63,356 nucleotides of DNA. It comes from Kofleriaceae bacterium. GTDB lineage: Bacteria > Myxococcota_A > Polyangia > Haliangiales > Haliangiaceae. The notes beneath the pieces were generated by a model, which ran no database searches, was not told where the DNA came from, and was given only the letters and a program-made list of their open reading frames with translations. The stretch covers positions 1 through 63,356 of the forward strand of contig JABFXX010000301.1 of assembly GCA_013368795.1 (NCBI GenBank). Reading direction: 5' to 3'. Position 1 is the first letter of the stretch; every line of letters starts with the position of its first letter. Positions 9,370 through 18,286 of the stretch are shown here, in pieces. The translations under genes and the position numbers were made by a program.

Positions 9370-10860
9370 GTGAGCATGGCGGCGTCACAGCAGCTTCCGA
9401 CGGCCACGCCGTGGAGCTGTCCCACGTGCGGGCGCGAGTACCCGCCCGAGTTCGCCGTGTGCCCGCTCGACGCGACTCCGCGGAGCGACGTCTCGAAGTC
9501 AGGCGATCCGCAGATCGGTGTCGTCCTCGCACGGACGTACAAGATCGTGCGGCTGCTCGGTCAGGGCGGCATGGCGCGCCAGTACGTCGCCGATCACCTG
9601 CGGATCGACGCGCAGTTCGCGGTGAAGATCATCCACGACGAGCTGTCGCGCGAGCCGAGCATGCTCGCGAGGTTCGAGCGCGAGGCGCGCGCGGCGGCGC
9701 GGATTCGCAGCGATCACGTGGTGCGCCTGGTCGACGTCTTGCGCACGCAGGACGAACGGCCGTGCATCGTCACCGAGCTGCTCGACGGCGAGGATATGCA
9801 GGCAAGGCTCGATCGCGTCGGCAAGCTGAGCGTCGCCGAGGCGATTCCGATCGTGCGCCAGATCTGCCGCGGCGTCGCGGCGGCGCATGCCGTCGGTGTC
9901 GTCCATCGCGACCTCAAGCCGTCGAACGTGTTTCTGTGCAAGCGCGAGGGTGCGCCGCTCGTGAAGATCTTCGATTTCGGCCTCGCGAAGACGGGCGAGG
10001 ACGACGACAAGCTCACGCGCACCGGCGCGGTGATGGGAACGGCCGCGTACATGCCGCCGGAGCAGGCGAGGCGCGCGACCGATGCGGGACCGCTCGCCGA
10101 CGTCTACGCGATCGGCGCGATCCTCTATCACGTGCTCGCCGGGCAGCCGCCGTACGGCAACCTGCCGCCGGTGAGCCGCTTCGCGCTGCTGCTCCACGAG
10201 GAGCCGGCGCGGCCTCGCTCGATCGAGCCGTCGATTCCCGAGGGGATCGAGTCGGTGATCCAGCGCGCGATGGCGCGCGACACGACGGCGCGCATCCAGT
10301 CGGCCCTCGATCTCGAGCGCGAGCTCGCGGTGTTCGACGACAGGCCGGCGGCGCCGGTCGCGATCGAGCGCGCCGCGACCGAGCCGGTCTACGTGCGCAA
10401 GCCGGCGGAGACGGTGCAGACGATCACGCTGCGTGCGCGGCTCGCGAGGCCGGCGGCGCTCCTCGTCGCGATCGCGTCGTGTCTCGCGGCCGGCCTGTGG
10501 CTCACCTCGATGTTCGGCTCGCTGGCCGAGCCGACGAGCCGAGGCGAACGCACGCTGCTCGCGATCATGGGCGGCGCCGCGGCCGTGGGGCTCGGCGCGC
10601 TGCACGTGCGCAGGCTGCGCGGCAAGTGGCAGAGCAGTCCCGCGGTCGGCGTCTACATCGCGCCGTTCGCGCGCGCGCTCATCTCCGGCACGATCGCGTA
10701 CGGCGCGTGCGAGATGGTGCGGCTCGGCTGGTTCTCGATCGCGCACTCGCAGCTGTTCGGCGTGCGCGTGACGCTCGTCGCCACGATCCTCGCGGCGAGC
10801 CTCGGACTTGCGTGGCGCAAGTTGGACCTTCAGACGCGACTGGGCCGGCGGATCGGCTAG
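9370..10860 (+). CDS. Ser/Thr protein kinase with Zn-ribbon-like N-terminus and membrane C-terminus
   Basis: 496 aa from GTG 9370 (ATG 9376 possible). SCPTC (16-20) and C31 in FAVCPLD look like a small zinc ribbon, though only three Cys are seen. The Hanks kinase domain spans about 55-330: GQGGM at 65-69 (P-loop), K86, HRDLKPSN at 179-186, DFG at 202-204, MPPEQ near 228. The catalytic loop has the normal Lys, unlike the two other kinases in the window. Residues about 360-480 contain about four hydrophobic segments, so the kinase is tethered to the inner membrane with a compact helical tail and no sensor domain I recognise. The next kinase gene starts 12 bases downstream. Confidence 0.9.
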   Translation: MSMAASQQLPTATPWSCPTCGREYPPEFAVCPLDATPRSDVSKSGDPQIGVVLARTYKIVRLLGQGGMARQYVADHLRIDAQFAVKIIHDELSREPSMLARFEREARAAARIRSDHVVRLVDVLRTQDERPCIVTELLDGEDMQARLDRVGKLSVAEAIPIVRQICRGVAAAHAVGVVHRDLKPSNVFLCKREGAPLVKIFDFGLAKTGEDDDKLTRTGAVMGTAAYMPPEQARRATDAGPLADVYAIGAILYHVLAGQPPYGNLPPVSRFALLLHEEPARPRSIEPSIPEGIESVIQRAMARDTTARIQSALDLERELAVFDDRPAAPVAIERAATEPVYVRKPAETVQTITLRARLARPAALLVAIASCLAAGLWLTSMFGSLAEPTSRGERTLLAIMGGAAAVGLGALHVRRLRGKWQSSPAVGVYIAPFARALISGTIAYGACEMVRLGWFSIAHSQLFGVRVTLVATILAASLGLAWRKLDLQTRLGRRIG

Positions 10861-10872
10861 CATCGGCCTGCC

Positions 10873-11829
10873 ATGCAGGAAGGCTCGATGATCGGTGGCC
10901 GCTACCAGCTCGTGCAGCTGGTCGCCGAGGGCGGGCTATCGACGGTGTGGCAGGGCGTCACCCGATCGAGCGAGGTGTTCGCGCGGCCGATCGCCATCAA
11001 GGTCATGAAGCGCGCATTCATGACGGTCGGCGGGCCCTACCTGTCGATGTTCCTCGAGGAGGCGCGCATCGGCGCGACGCTGCAGCACGCGAACCTCATC
11101 CAGGTGCTCGACTTCGTCGTCGAGGCGACCGCCGCGGGGCCGGTCTACTGTCTCGTCCTCGAGTGGGTCGACGGCATCGATCTCAAGTCGCTGCTGCGCG
11201 CGCACAAGGAGCAGGGCAAGCAGACCGGGTGGGGCGTCGTCGCGGCGGTCGCGCTGCGCGTGCTGCGAGGGCTCGCCGCCGCCCACGAGCGCAGGCTCGC
11301 CGACGGCACGGTGTCGCCGATCATTCATCGCGACGTGTCGCCGCAGAACATCCTGATGGCGCAGAACGGCGACGTGAAGCTCGCCGACTTCGGCATGGCA
11401 CGTGCGCGCGATCGGATCGCCGAGCACACCGATCCCGGCATCGTCAAAGGCACGCTCTCGTACATGGCGCCGGAGCTGCTCACCGGCAATCCCGCGACGC
11501 CCGCGAGCGACCTGTTCTCGCTCGCGTGCACGCTGTGGGAGGCGCTCGCTGGTCGCCGGCTGTTCGACGCGCCGACCGACCCCGAGGTGTTCGCGCTCGT
11601 GAAGCGCTGCGACGTCCCGCCGCTCGAGAAGATCCGCGAGGACCTGCCGGTCGCGCTGGCCGAGACCGTCCACCGCGCGCTCTCGGCGGATCCCGCAAAG
11701 CGCTTCCCGTCGGCGCGTGCGATGGTCCACGAGCTCAACGAGATCCTCCGCGTCGACGATTCGTGGGGCGATGCCGATGTCATCGTCGGCGATGCAGTGG
11801 CCGCGGCGCGCGCTACACCCCGAGCATGA
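10873..11829 (+). CDS. Soluble Ser/Thr protein kinase (HRDVSP type)
   Basis: 318 aa. The kinase core covers almost all of it: glycine loop AEGGLSTV (18-25), K43 in [16 protein letters not shown] at 153-161, DFGMAR near 173, and MAPELL near 199. The usual Lys two residues after HRD is replaced by Ser (S157), a variant common in myxobacterial kinases, so activity is plausible but unproven. There is no membrane segment. Its stop overlaps the gluQ start by four bases (ATGA), coupling a signalling gene to a tRNA-modifying one. Substrate unknown. Confidence 0.85.
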   Translation: MQEGSMIGGRYQLVQLVAEGGLSTVWQGVTRSSEVFARPIAIKVMKRAFMTVGGPYLSMFLEEARIGATLQHANLIQVLDFVVEATAAGPVYCLVLEWVDGIDLKSLLRAHKEQGKQTGWGVVAAVALRVLRGLAAAHERRLADGTVSPIIHRDVSPQNILMAQNGDVKLADFGMARARDRIAEHTDPGIVKGTLSYMAPELLTGNPATPASDLFSLACTLWEALAGRRLFDAPTDPEVFALVKRCDVPPLEKIREDLPVALAETVHRALSADPAKRFPSARAMVHELNEILRVDDSWGDADVIVGDAVAAARATPRA

Positions 11830-12749
11830 GCCGCATCGTCTCTCGCTTCGCACCGTCGACGACGGGCGAGGCCCATCCGGGCACGCTGCTGTCGGCGCTG
11901 CTCGTGTGGCTCGACGCACGCGCTCGCGACGGCCGCGCCCTGTTGCGCCTCGAGGACCTCGACACGACGCGCGTCAAGGCCGCGTGGGCGGCCCAGCTCG
12001 TCGACGCACTCGCCGAGCTCCGCATGGACTGGGACGAGACGATCGTGCAGAGCGGGCGCCGCGCCGCGCACGAGGCCGCACTCGACCAGCTCGAGCGCGA
12101 CGGCCGGCTCTATCCGTGTGCGTGCAGCCGCGCCGATCGCCAGGGCGGAAGACGCGCGCCCGATGGCGGCTGGGCCTACGCGAACACGTGCCGCGAGCGG
12201 CCGCTTCCCGCCGGCGGCTGGCGTGCCGTGCAGACGAACGTGCGCGTCCGCTTGCCCGACGAGCGCATCGGTCTCGTCGACGAGGGCGGCACCGATCTCT
12301 CGCAGACGCCGGCGATCGACATGGGTGATCCGGTCGTGCGCCGCCGCGACGGCGTGATCGCGTATCAGCTCGCGGTCGTCGTCGACGACGCCGACGCGGG
12401 CATCACCGACGTGGTCCGCGGCCGCGATATCGCGCCGAGCACGGCGACGCAGATCATGCTGCAGCGCCTGCTCGGCCTGCCGACGCCGCGCTATCGCCAT
12501 CACTTCCTCTTGCTCGAGGACTCCGGCGACAAGCTCGCGAAGCTGCACGGCTCGATTCCGTTCAACGAGCTGCGTGCGCGCCACGACCCGCGCGAGCTGT
12601 GCGGCATCCTCGCGCATGGCGCGGGCCTGCTCGAGGCGCCGCGTCCGTGCGAGCCGCGCGCGCTCGTCGCGGATTTCACCTGGTCGAAGGTGCCGACCGG
12701 CGATCGCCTCGCGACACTCGATCCCGCGCGCGGCCTCGTGATCGGCTAG
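11826..12749 (+). CDS. gluQ: Glutamyl-Q tRNA(Asp) synthetase
   Basis: 307 aa, the usual length of GluQRS (YadB), far shorter than a true glutamyl-tRNA synthetase because the anticodon-binding domain is absent. [18 protein letters not shown] (8-25) is the HIGH-type motif, [12 protein letters not shown] the KMSKS equivalent, and C98-x-C100 with Y118-x3-C122 matches the zinc site of the family. It glutamylates the queuosine of tRNA(Asp). Its start overlaps the preceding kinase. Its TAG shares bases with the stop of the convergent gene (CTAG at 12746-12749). Confidence 0.92.
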   Translation: MSRIVSRFAPSTTGEAHPGTLLSALLVWLDARARDGRALLRLEDLDTTRVKAAWAAQLVDALAELRMDWDETIVQSGRRAAHEAALDQLERDGRLYPCACSRADRQGGRRAPDGGWAYANTCRERPLPAGGWRAVQTNVRVRLPDERIGLVDEGGTDLSQTPAIDMGDPVVRRRDGVIAYQLAVVVDDADAGITDVVRGRDIAPSTATQIMLQRLLGLPTPRYRHHFLLLEDSGDKLAKLHGSIPFNELRARHDPRELCGILAHGAGLLEAPRPCEPRALVADFTWSKVPTGDRLATLDPARGLVIG

Positions 12750-13816
12750 CGCCAGTCGTAGCCGACTTCGACGAGCAGCGCGCGATCGCGCGTGCCGGGC
12801 ACGAGCTCGGAGAAGCCCTGCTCGAAGCGCAGGCCAACGGCGACCGGAATCGACAGGATCGCGAGATCGAGATCGACGGCGCCGCCGATGCCGGCTCGCG
12901 ATACCGGCTGCATCGCCAGCGTGTCCTGGATGCGCACCTCGCCGCGCAGCGCGGCACCCGCGAGCAGCACGGCGCCGGTCGTCTCGACGAGCTTCACCGC
13001 GACGCCGGCGTTGATGCCGATCGTGTCGACGTCGCGATGGCTCCAGTCGAGGCGCGCCGCGAGGAACGCGGGACCGTCCAGCGGGCGTGCCGCGAGCCCG
13101 GCAACGCCGAACCCGACGCCGGCCTTGCCCTGATCGATCATGCCGGCCGAGAACCGCGCGCCGAGTCGCCAGCGGATCTGCGCGTCGGAGGCGCGCGTCG
13201 CGAACGGATCGTCGAGCTGCGGTCCCGCCGGGCCGACCGGGCCGAGGTACTTCTTCGGCATCACGCGCGGCAGCTTCACCGCCGGGGGAGGGCCTTCGTG
13301 CGCGCTCTGCTCGGGCGTGTCCTCGGTGAAGTCGACCACGCCGTCCTTGGTCGTCGGCTCCTTCGTTGCCGCGTTGATGATCACGCCGCCGCGGCTGTGC
13401 GGCTCGACCTTCGCGACCGACGACACGCCCTTGCCCGCGGCGAGCGCGGCGGCATCCGCGGCGACGACGACGTTGTACGTGCCGGCGCGGGTCCAGATCG
13501 TCGCCGGCGTCGTGAACGTCTCGCCCGGCAGTGCGTCGGTCTGGCCGATGAGGCCCGATGGCGTCGTGCTGATCGACAGCGCCGACAGCTCGCTCGCACG
13601 GAGCTTCTTCATCACGTCGGCGCTCGCCTTGCCGACCTCGTCGGCGAGATCCGCGGGGAGTGCGAGCTCGGTGCAGCCGTCGAGGTAGAGCGCCGCACGC
13701 GGCAGGTCGCCCTTCTTCGCGAATTCGAGCCCCGCGGCGCAGCGATCGGTGGCCGGATCTGCGTGGGCGGCTGAGACGCCGACGACCGCGAGACCGATCA
13801 CCCATACGTGCTTCAC
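12746..13816 (-). CDS. Exported protein with probable outer-membrane barrel C-terminus
   Basis: 356 aa. A signal peptide ends near AAHADPA (residue about 20). Residues about 25-75 look like a short helical repeat with two Cys. Residues about 80-125 look like a PEGA-type surface domain ([19 protein letters not shown] then [17 protein letters not shown]). A Pro/Glu-rich linker follows, then from about 205 alternating strands of an outer-membrane barrel, ending EVGYDWR. No catalytic motif. Divergent from the DUF1415 gene with 39 bases between starts. Function not known. Confidence 0.75.
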   Translation of the reverse strand: MKHVWVIGLAVVGVSAAHADPATDRCAAGLEFAKKGDLPRAALYLDGCTELALPADLADEVGKASADVMKKLRASELSALSISTTPSGLIGQTDALPGETFTTPATIWTRAGTYNVVVAADAAALAAGKGVSSVAKVEPHSRGGVIINAATKEPTTKDGVVDFTEDTPEQSAHEGPPPAVKLPRVMPKKYLGPVGPAGPQLDDPFATRASDAQIRWRLGARFSAGMIDQGKAGVGFGVAGLAARPLDGPAFLAARLDWSHRDVDTIGINAGVAVKLVETTGAVLLAGAALRGEVRIQDTLAMQPVSRAGIGGAVDLDLAILSIPVAVGLRFEQGFSELVPGTRDRALLVEVGYDWR

Positions 13817-13855
13817 GACTCACTGAAGATGACACGTAGACCGTAGAATGGTTGC

Positions 13856-14488
13856 GTGACCGCGAAACTCGCCGAGGTTCGCCGACTTCTCGATCGTTAC
13901 CTGATCGAGGTCGTCGAGGAGTTCGGCCTGTGCCCGTGGGCGCGGACCGCGCGGACCGGCGGCGAGCTCGCGGTCGACGTGCTGTGGGGCCAGCCCTCGC
14001 TGCTCGACTGGGTCGAGTCGGCGCAGGCGCTGCTCGACCGGCCGCAGACGCGCGTCGCGATGGTGATCGCGCCCGAGCTCGATGCGGCGCCGCGCAAGCT
14101 GCGCGACATCCGCAACACGGTCGCGACCGCGCTCGACGGGGTCGGCATCGCCGACTTTCATCCCGACGCGGGCATGGATGCCGCGACCCCGGCGCGCCTC
14201 GTGCCCGCGCTGCGGCGCTCGCCCGATCCGCTGCTGCAGCTCGTGCCGCTCAAGCTGCTCGACAGCGTGCGCGCGACCAAGACTGTCATCGATCGCGAGG
14301 ACGTCATCAAGATCATCGCCGGCAAGATGGCGCCACCGCGCGGCGACATCGGCGACATCATCGCGTCCGACAACCACGCGCGCGTCGTCGGCGATACCGA
14401 CAACTTCGTCGCACGCATCGGGGCGATCGCCGAGGATCGCCGGCAGAGCTACGCGCGCGCGGGCATCATGATCAACACGGGCCGGTGA
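13856..14488 (+). CDS. DUF1415-family protein
   Basis: 210 aa from a GTG (the upstream ATG at 13848 hits a stop after three codons). The N-terminal EEFGLCPWARTAR matches the GLCPFA-type signature of DUF1415 proteins, and a DFHPDAG segment follows near residue 100. The C-terminal part (KIIAGKMAPPRGDIGDII) is more variable. No signal peptide; probably cytoplasmic. The family has no assigned reaction that I know of. The coding end lies inside a 20-base-period duplication (14480-14515). Confidence 0.75.
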   Translation: MTAKLAEVRRLLDRYLIEVVEEFGLCPWARTARTGGELAVDVLWGQPSLLDWVESAQALLDRPQTRVAMVIAPELDAAPRKLRDIRNTVATALDGVGIADFHPDAGMDAATPARLVPALRRSPDPLLQLVPLKLLDSVRATKTVIDREDVIKIIAGKMAPPRGDIGDIIASDNHARVVGDTDNFVARIGAIAEDRRQSYARAGIMINTGR

Positions 14489-14515
14489 CGGTCAGTACTG
14501 GCCGGTGACGGTCAG
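14480..14515. repeat. Short tandem duplication at convergent gene ends
   Basis: GGCCGGTGACGGTCAG occurs at 14480-14495 and again at 14500-14515 (20-base period). The first copy contains the DUF1415 stop and the lipoprotein stop; the second encodes the lipoprotein's last residues. A duplication appears to have reshaped both 3' ends. Confidence 0.8.
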
Positions 14516-15178
14516 GAGCAAATTGACCGTCTTGCCTGCGGCGGTGCTGATGTTCGTCGGCGCGGTGACCGAGCAATCCGCCGCCTTGATGTAGGCCGGT
14601 TGCGATTCGCCGCCGTCGTTCGCGCCCATGAAGAACGAGTACACGCCGTTGCCGTCGGGCGCATCGACCTCGACGAGCAGCTTCGATCCGGCGGGGATCG
14701 TCGCGCTGAGCGGCGCGTCGACGGTTCCGCCCGGCGTCGTCGGCGGTGGTCCGGGCGCCTCGACGACCTGCGGCACGGCGACGGTGTTGTTGGAGGCAAG
14801 GATCGTCATCGCGGCCATGTCGAGCGTGCCGCCGGTCGCGCCGGTGTACGTCCCGACGCGAACCGCGACCGTCGCACCGGGCGTGCAGTGCTCGATCTGG
14901 AACGAGACCTTCGTGACGGTGAATGCCGTCGTGATGCCGGCGGCTGCGAGATCGAACACGCGGTAGTAGCTGTTGGCGCGCGTCGTGTTGTCGGTGTTCA
15001 CCGCGCATGCGATCGAGCCCTGGGGCTTGATCGTCGGGCTCGTCGTCTGCGACAGCGTCTGCGTCGTCGGTCCCGCGTCGATCATCCGTGCGTCGATCTC
15101 GACCTTGCCGTCGACGGGCGCGTCCTGTCCCGCCGACGCGCATCCAGCCAGTACCGCAGCCAATGCGAACGCCCTCAT
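14492..15178 (-). CDS. Lipoprotein, unknown
   Basis: 228 aa. A short hydrophobic stretch ends in LAGC (lipobox, C about 13), so it is a lipoprotein. An Asp/Ala-rich linker follows, then beta-rich sequence with a few Cys and no known catalytic motif. The style (short lipobox, acidic linker, adhesive or carbohydrate-binding-like beta body) recurs in the lipoprotein upstream at 15225, 46 bases away, which probably shares its transcript. Function unknown. Confidence 0.7.
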   Translation of the reverse strand: MRAFALAAVLAGCASAGQDAPVDGKVEIDARMIDAGPTTQTLSQTTSPTIKPQGSIACAVNTDNTTRANSYYRVFDLAAAGITTAFTVTKVSFQIEHCTPGATVAVRVGTYTGATGGTLDMAAMTILASNNTVAVPQVVEAPGPPPTTPGGTVDAPLSATIPAGSKLLVEVDAPDGNGVYSFFMGANDGGESQPAYIKAADCSVTAPTNISTAAGKTVNLLLTVTGQY

Positions 15179-15224
15179 GGCGCGATCGTGCCAGATCTGC
15201 GCGGCGGCTGAAACGGCGAACCGC

Positions 15225-15923
15225 CTACTCGCAGACGGTCGCGTTCAGGTGCAGCGTGTCGAAATAGAACGACGTCGCGTTGAGCCCGTCGTTCGTGGTC
15301 GTCAGGTGGACGCGAACCGTCTGGCCCTTCATCTGCGCGAGGTTCGTGAACGGGTGATCGAGCGACGTCCAGGTCGTCGTCTTCTGAGCGTTGTCGAGCG
15401 CCTTGATGACCTCGATCGACGTGCCCGCGGTCGTCGTGATCTCCGCCTTGCCGGTGTCGTAGACGGTCGCGCCGCTCTCGCCGGTCCGCACCTCGTAGAA
15501 GCCGGTGAGGACGAGCATCGTCGTCGAGGCCGGGACCATCACATCCTGGTAGAGGCGATCGGTCGCGTTCGCCTGCGCGACGCCGCCCAGCCACGCGCGC
15601 ATCGTCGGGCTGTGCGCGGCGATGCCGCCGCCCGAGTTGTCGCCGACCAACGGATCGTTCGCGACGATCGGCACCGCGGTCCAGCCGGTTCCGGCGCCCT
15701 CGAATGTGCCGTTCATCAGCAGGTCGCGCGTCGTCACCGTGCACGGACCCGGACCGGAGTCGGGGCCGCCGGACGTCGGCGCATCCTGGGGGACGCCGCT
15801 TCCGGAGCCGGAGTCCTCGGTGCCGCCGGTACCGCTGTCGACGACGCCGACACCCTGCTCGTGGGTCTCGGCGCTGGCGCAGCCCGCGAGGGCGAGGGCG
15901 GAGAGGAAGTACTGCGGCCTCAT
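15225..15923 (-). CDS. Lipoprotein with carbohydrate-binding-like domain
   Basis: 232 aa. Lipobox LAGC at about 12-15, then an Asp/Ser/Gly-rich linker (about 20-60). LLMNGTFEGAGTGWTAVP resembles the opening strand of carbohydrate-binding beta-sandwich modules (LVxNGxFExGxxxW). The rest is beta-rich and ends with a Cys that may pair with C61. Surface-anchored binding protein is my guess; no enzymatic residues are visible. Same strand as the lipoprotein downstream. Confidence 0.7.
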   Translation of the reverse strand: MRPQYFLSALALAGCASAETHEQGVGVVDSGTGGTEDSGSGSGVPQDAPTSGGPDSGPGPCTVTTRDLLMNGTFEGAGTGWTAVPIVANDPLVGDNSGGGIAAHSPTMRAWLGGVAQANATDRLYQDVMVPASTTMLVLTGFYEVRTGESGATVYDTGKAEITTTAGTSIEVIKALDNAQKTTTWTSLDHPFTNLAQMKGQTVRVHLTTTNDGLNATSFYFDTLHLNATVCE

Positions 15924-16012
15924 CGCGGGCGATGGTGCCCCCGATGGGCCGGGGTCCGGTCAGGCCACCACTGAGACGTGCTGACCGGATCGAGACGTGG
16001 GATCCGAGGTGT

Positions 16013-16780
16013 CTAGACCGCCAGGCGCACGGCGTCGACGCTGACGTCGAAGGCCGGGCGGGCGGCGAGGCGGGCGTTGGCCGCCATCAGATCGTCGATC
16101 GTATCGATTTCAGACGCGTACATCGAACCGATGTCGACGCCGTACAGGGTCGCACCCTCGTCGATGATCTGCTGGAACGAGGCCTCGTAGTACTCGTTCA
16201 CCAGGCCCTGACCGCGGACGCGGGCGTCGAGCGCCGCGAACAGGCGCTTGGACGAGCCATGTGAAAACAGTTCGATGCCGACCGACTCGCCCATCGCCGA
16301 GCGGACGGGGACGTGCTTGCCGATCGCGAGGACGCGGTCCTCGTTGTCCGCGGTGACCTTGACCTCTTCGAGGCCGATGTCGCCGACCGAGCGGACGGCC
16401 AGGCAGTCGGGGCCACGCTCGACGAGCTCCTCGACGACCTCGAGGTCGAACACGACGTCGCCGTCGAGCAGGATGAAGGCATCGTTCTCGACGTGCGGCC
16501 GGCAGAGCAGCAGCGAGTACGCGTTGTTGGTGCTGCGGAAGTCCGGGTTCGACACGAACGTCACGTCGAGCGTCGGGAACCAGCTCGCGACCGACTCGCG
16601 AACCATGTGCTCGAGGTAGCCGGTACCGATCACGAACTGGTCGAAGCCGCAGCGAAGCAGGCTCGTGATGGTGCGACGAAGAATCGGAACACCACCGACC
16701 GGAAGCAGGGTCTTCGGGGTGTCATCCGAATAAGGACGAAGCCGCGTCGCACAACCCGCGGCAAGGATAACTGCCTTCAT
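16013..16780 (-). CDS. Sugar/polyol-phosphate nucleotidyltransferase (IPCT-like)
   Basis: 255 aa, a single NTP-transferase domain. MKAVILAAGCATRLRPYSDD with TPKTLLPVGG is the nucleotide-binding signature, and FILLDGDVVFD supplies the metal-binding Asp near residue 105. The family makes CDP-, UDP- or dTDP-activated sugars or alcohols. The divergent neighbour at 16967 is a CDP-alcohol transferase. Together they suggest the two-step route of inositol-phosphate cytidylyltransferase plus phosphoinositol transferase (as in DIPP/phosphoinositide synthesis). The substrate alcohol (inositol, choline or glycerol) cannot be read from sequence. Confidence 0.8.
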   Translation of the reverse strand: MKAVILAAGCATRLRPYSDDTPKTLLPVGGVPILRRTITSLLRCGFDQFVIGTGYLEHMVRESVASWFPTLDVTFVSNPDFRSTNNAYSLLLCRPHVENDAFILLDGDVVFDLEVVEELVERGPDCLAVRSVGDIGLEEVKVTADNEDRVLAIGKHVPVRSAMGESVGIELFSHGSSKRLFAALDARVRGQGLVNEYYEASFQQIIDEGATLYGVDIGSMYASEIDTIDDLMAANARLAARPAFDVSVDAVRLAV

Positions 16781-16806
16781 GTTGAGAAGGGCCCCTGCTG
16801 CAATTG

Positions 16807-16820
16807 GTGTGCGCGCACAC
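16807..16820. promoter_or_regulatory. 14-bp perfect palindrome between divergent genes
   Basis: GTGTGCGCGCACAC is a perfect palindrome in the 186-base spacer between the nucleotidyltransferase (minus) and the CDP-alcohol transferase (plus). It could be an operator for both. GC-rich palindromes arise by chance, so this is weak. Confidence 0.3.
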
Positions 16821-16966
16821 GTTTCGCGGACTTGAAGGCGTCAGCTGTTCAACTTTCACCACGTCAGCCACGATCGCGCCTTCGGCCTGACAACTTCCTG
16901 TCACCCGGCAACGATCCACACGACACTGGCGTGGGTGGGGCGGGGCATGTAGAAGTTGCTTCGCCC

Positions 16967-18286
16967 GTGGGTGCAGCGGCTGACCGAGAGCTCGAGGCTA
17001 TCGTGCTCGCGACCGATCCGGTATCGCGCGAGCGGATCGCCGGTCTCTCGGCGCGCGAGCGCGCGATCCGCGTGGCGAAGAGGGTGGGCGCTTCGAAGGT
17101 CACGGTCGTCGACGATCCCGCGCAGCTAGAGACGCTGACCCCGGCGAGCGCGTTGCTCGTCATTCGCGCCGACCAGCTCGTTCACACGCCATTGGTCCAG
17201 CCTCTCGTCGACCGAGAGCTGCCGCACGACGGCGTCGCGATCGCGGTCGTGCCGGAGAACCCGGCCGTCACGGATCTGACAGTCGGCTCGTACGCCGGTG
17301 CGTTCATCGCGACCGGTGCGATGGCGAAGGCGGCGGTCCATGCGCTCGCCGGCGGCGATGACACGTTCGTCGCAAGCGTCGCCGAGCCGCTGCGCGTGCC
17401 GCACGGGGCGATCGCGCGTGCACCGATTCGCACCGCCGAGGAGCGGCGTACCGCGCAACGCGTGCTGTACCGGATCCTCATCAAGCCGCAGGACAACGCG
17501 ATCACGCGCTACCTGTACCGGCCGGTGTCGTTCCCGCTGACGCGGCTCCTCGTGTGGACGCCGATCACGCCGAACCAGATCTCGTATCTCGTCGCCGCGC
17601 TCGTCGCGGTCGGCTGCTGGTTCACCGCGCATCGCTCGATGACGATGGCGCTCGTCGGCACCGTGATCGTGCTCGTCGCGAGCTACGTCGACTGCTGCGA
17701 CGGCGAGGTCGCGCGCGTGAAGCTCTTGTCGTCGAGGTTCGGCGCGTGGATCGACACGATCGTCGACGAGCTCTCGACCATCGGTTACATGGTCGCGATC
17801 GGCTGGCACTGTCACCTCTACTTCGGACCGAGGTACTTCGGCGACCTGCCGATCGATCCGTGGACGACCGCGATCGCGGTCTCGTGCGTCACGCTCGTCT
17901 GGTGCGTGTACTGTATCTACTACAACATCATCGTCGCGGTCGGCTCGGCGAACAGCCAGGACTACGTCGGCCGCTTCGAGGTCGTGCCCGGCACCCAGCC
18001 GAACTCGGTCAAGCTCGCGCCCGCAGCGGCAAAGGCGATCGCGACGAAGGAGCCACTGCCGCAGCCGCTCGAGTGGCTCGCGACCTATGCGCCGTATCTC
18101 GTGCGCCGCGACTTCATCTCATGGATTGCCGTGCTGCTCGTCGCGTTGCACTGGACGCACATCACGTTCGCCGCGTTCGTCGCCGGCGGCCTGGTGTCGT
18201 TCGTGATCCTGACGATCGACCACATCAAGCTGCGCTCGCTGCGCCGCTCGGTCGTTCGCCGCGGGATGCTGCTCGAAGCGCCCTGA
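16967..18286 (+). CDS. CDP-alcohol phosphatidyltransferase with N-terminal nucleotidyltransferase-like domain
   Basis: About 439 aa from GTG 16967; GTG 16931 and 17003 are alternatives. Residues about 1-155 look like a degenerate nucleotidyltransferase (IRVAKRVGASKVTVVDD, LLVIRADQLVHTPL). The catalytic domain starts at ITRYLYRPVSFPLTRLL and TPITPNQISYL. It carries the complete motif D242-x2-DG-x2-AR-x8-G-x3-D-x3-D (DCCDGEVARVKLLSSRFGAW, then IDTIVDE). About six membrane helices follow. Such enzymes transfer a phosphoalcohol from a CDP donor to a lipid or second alcohol in the inner membrane. Divergent from the matching nucleotidyltransferase. Exact product not known. Confidence 0.85.
   Translation: MGAAADRELEAIVLATDPVSRERIAGLSARERAIRVAKRVGASKVTVVDDPAQLETLTPASALLVIRADQLVHTPLVQPLVDRELPHDGVAIAVVPENPAVTDLTVGSYAGAFIATGAMAKAAVHALAGGDDTFVASVAEPLRVPHGAIARAPIRTAEERRTAQRVLYRILIKPQDNAITRYLYRPVSFPLTRLLVWTPITPNQISYLVAALVAVGCWFTAHRSMTMALVGTVIVLVASYVDCCDGEVARVKLLSSRFGAWIDTIVDELSTIGYMVAIGWHCHLYFGPRYFGDLPIDPWTTAIAVSCVTLVWCVYCIYYNIIVAVGSANSQDYVGRFEVVPGTQPNSVKLAPAAAKAIATKEPLPQPLEWLATYAPYLVRRDFISWIAVLLVALHWTHITFAAFVAGGLVSFVILTIDHIKLRSLRRSVVRRGMLLEAP

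Noticed and set aside
9111-11825. Continuous frame upstream of gluQ (total 1212 codons)
   Set aside because: Only the part from 11826 has domain signatures; the rest is a shadow of the peptidase and the two kinases.
11325-13835. 836-codon minus-strand frame across kinase, gluQ and the secreted protein
   Set aside because: Arg-rich, no motifs, antisense to well-supported genes.
16313-16966. Long upstream extension of the CDP-alcohol transferase frame
   Set aside because: It is antisense to the nucleotidyltransferase gene and has no homology-like pattern.
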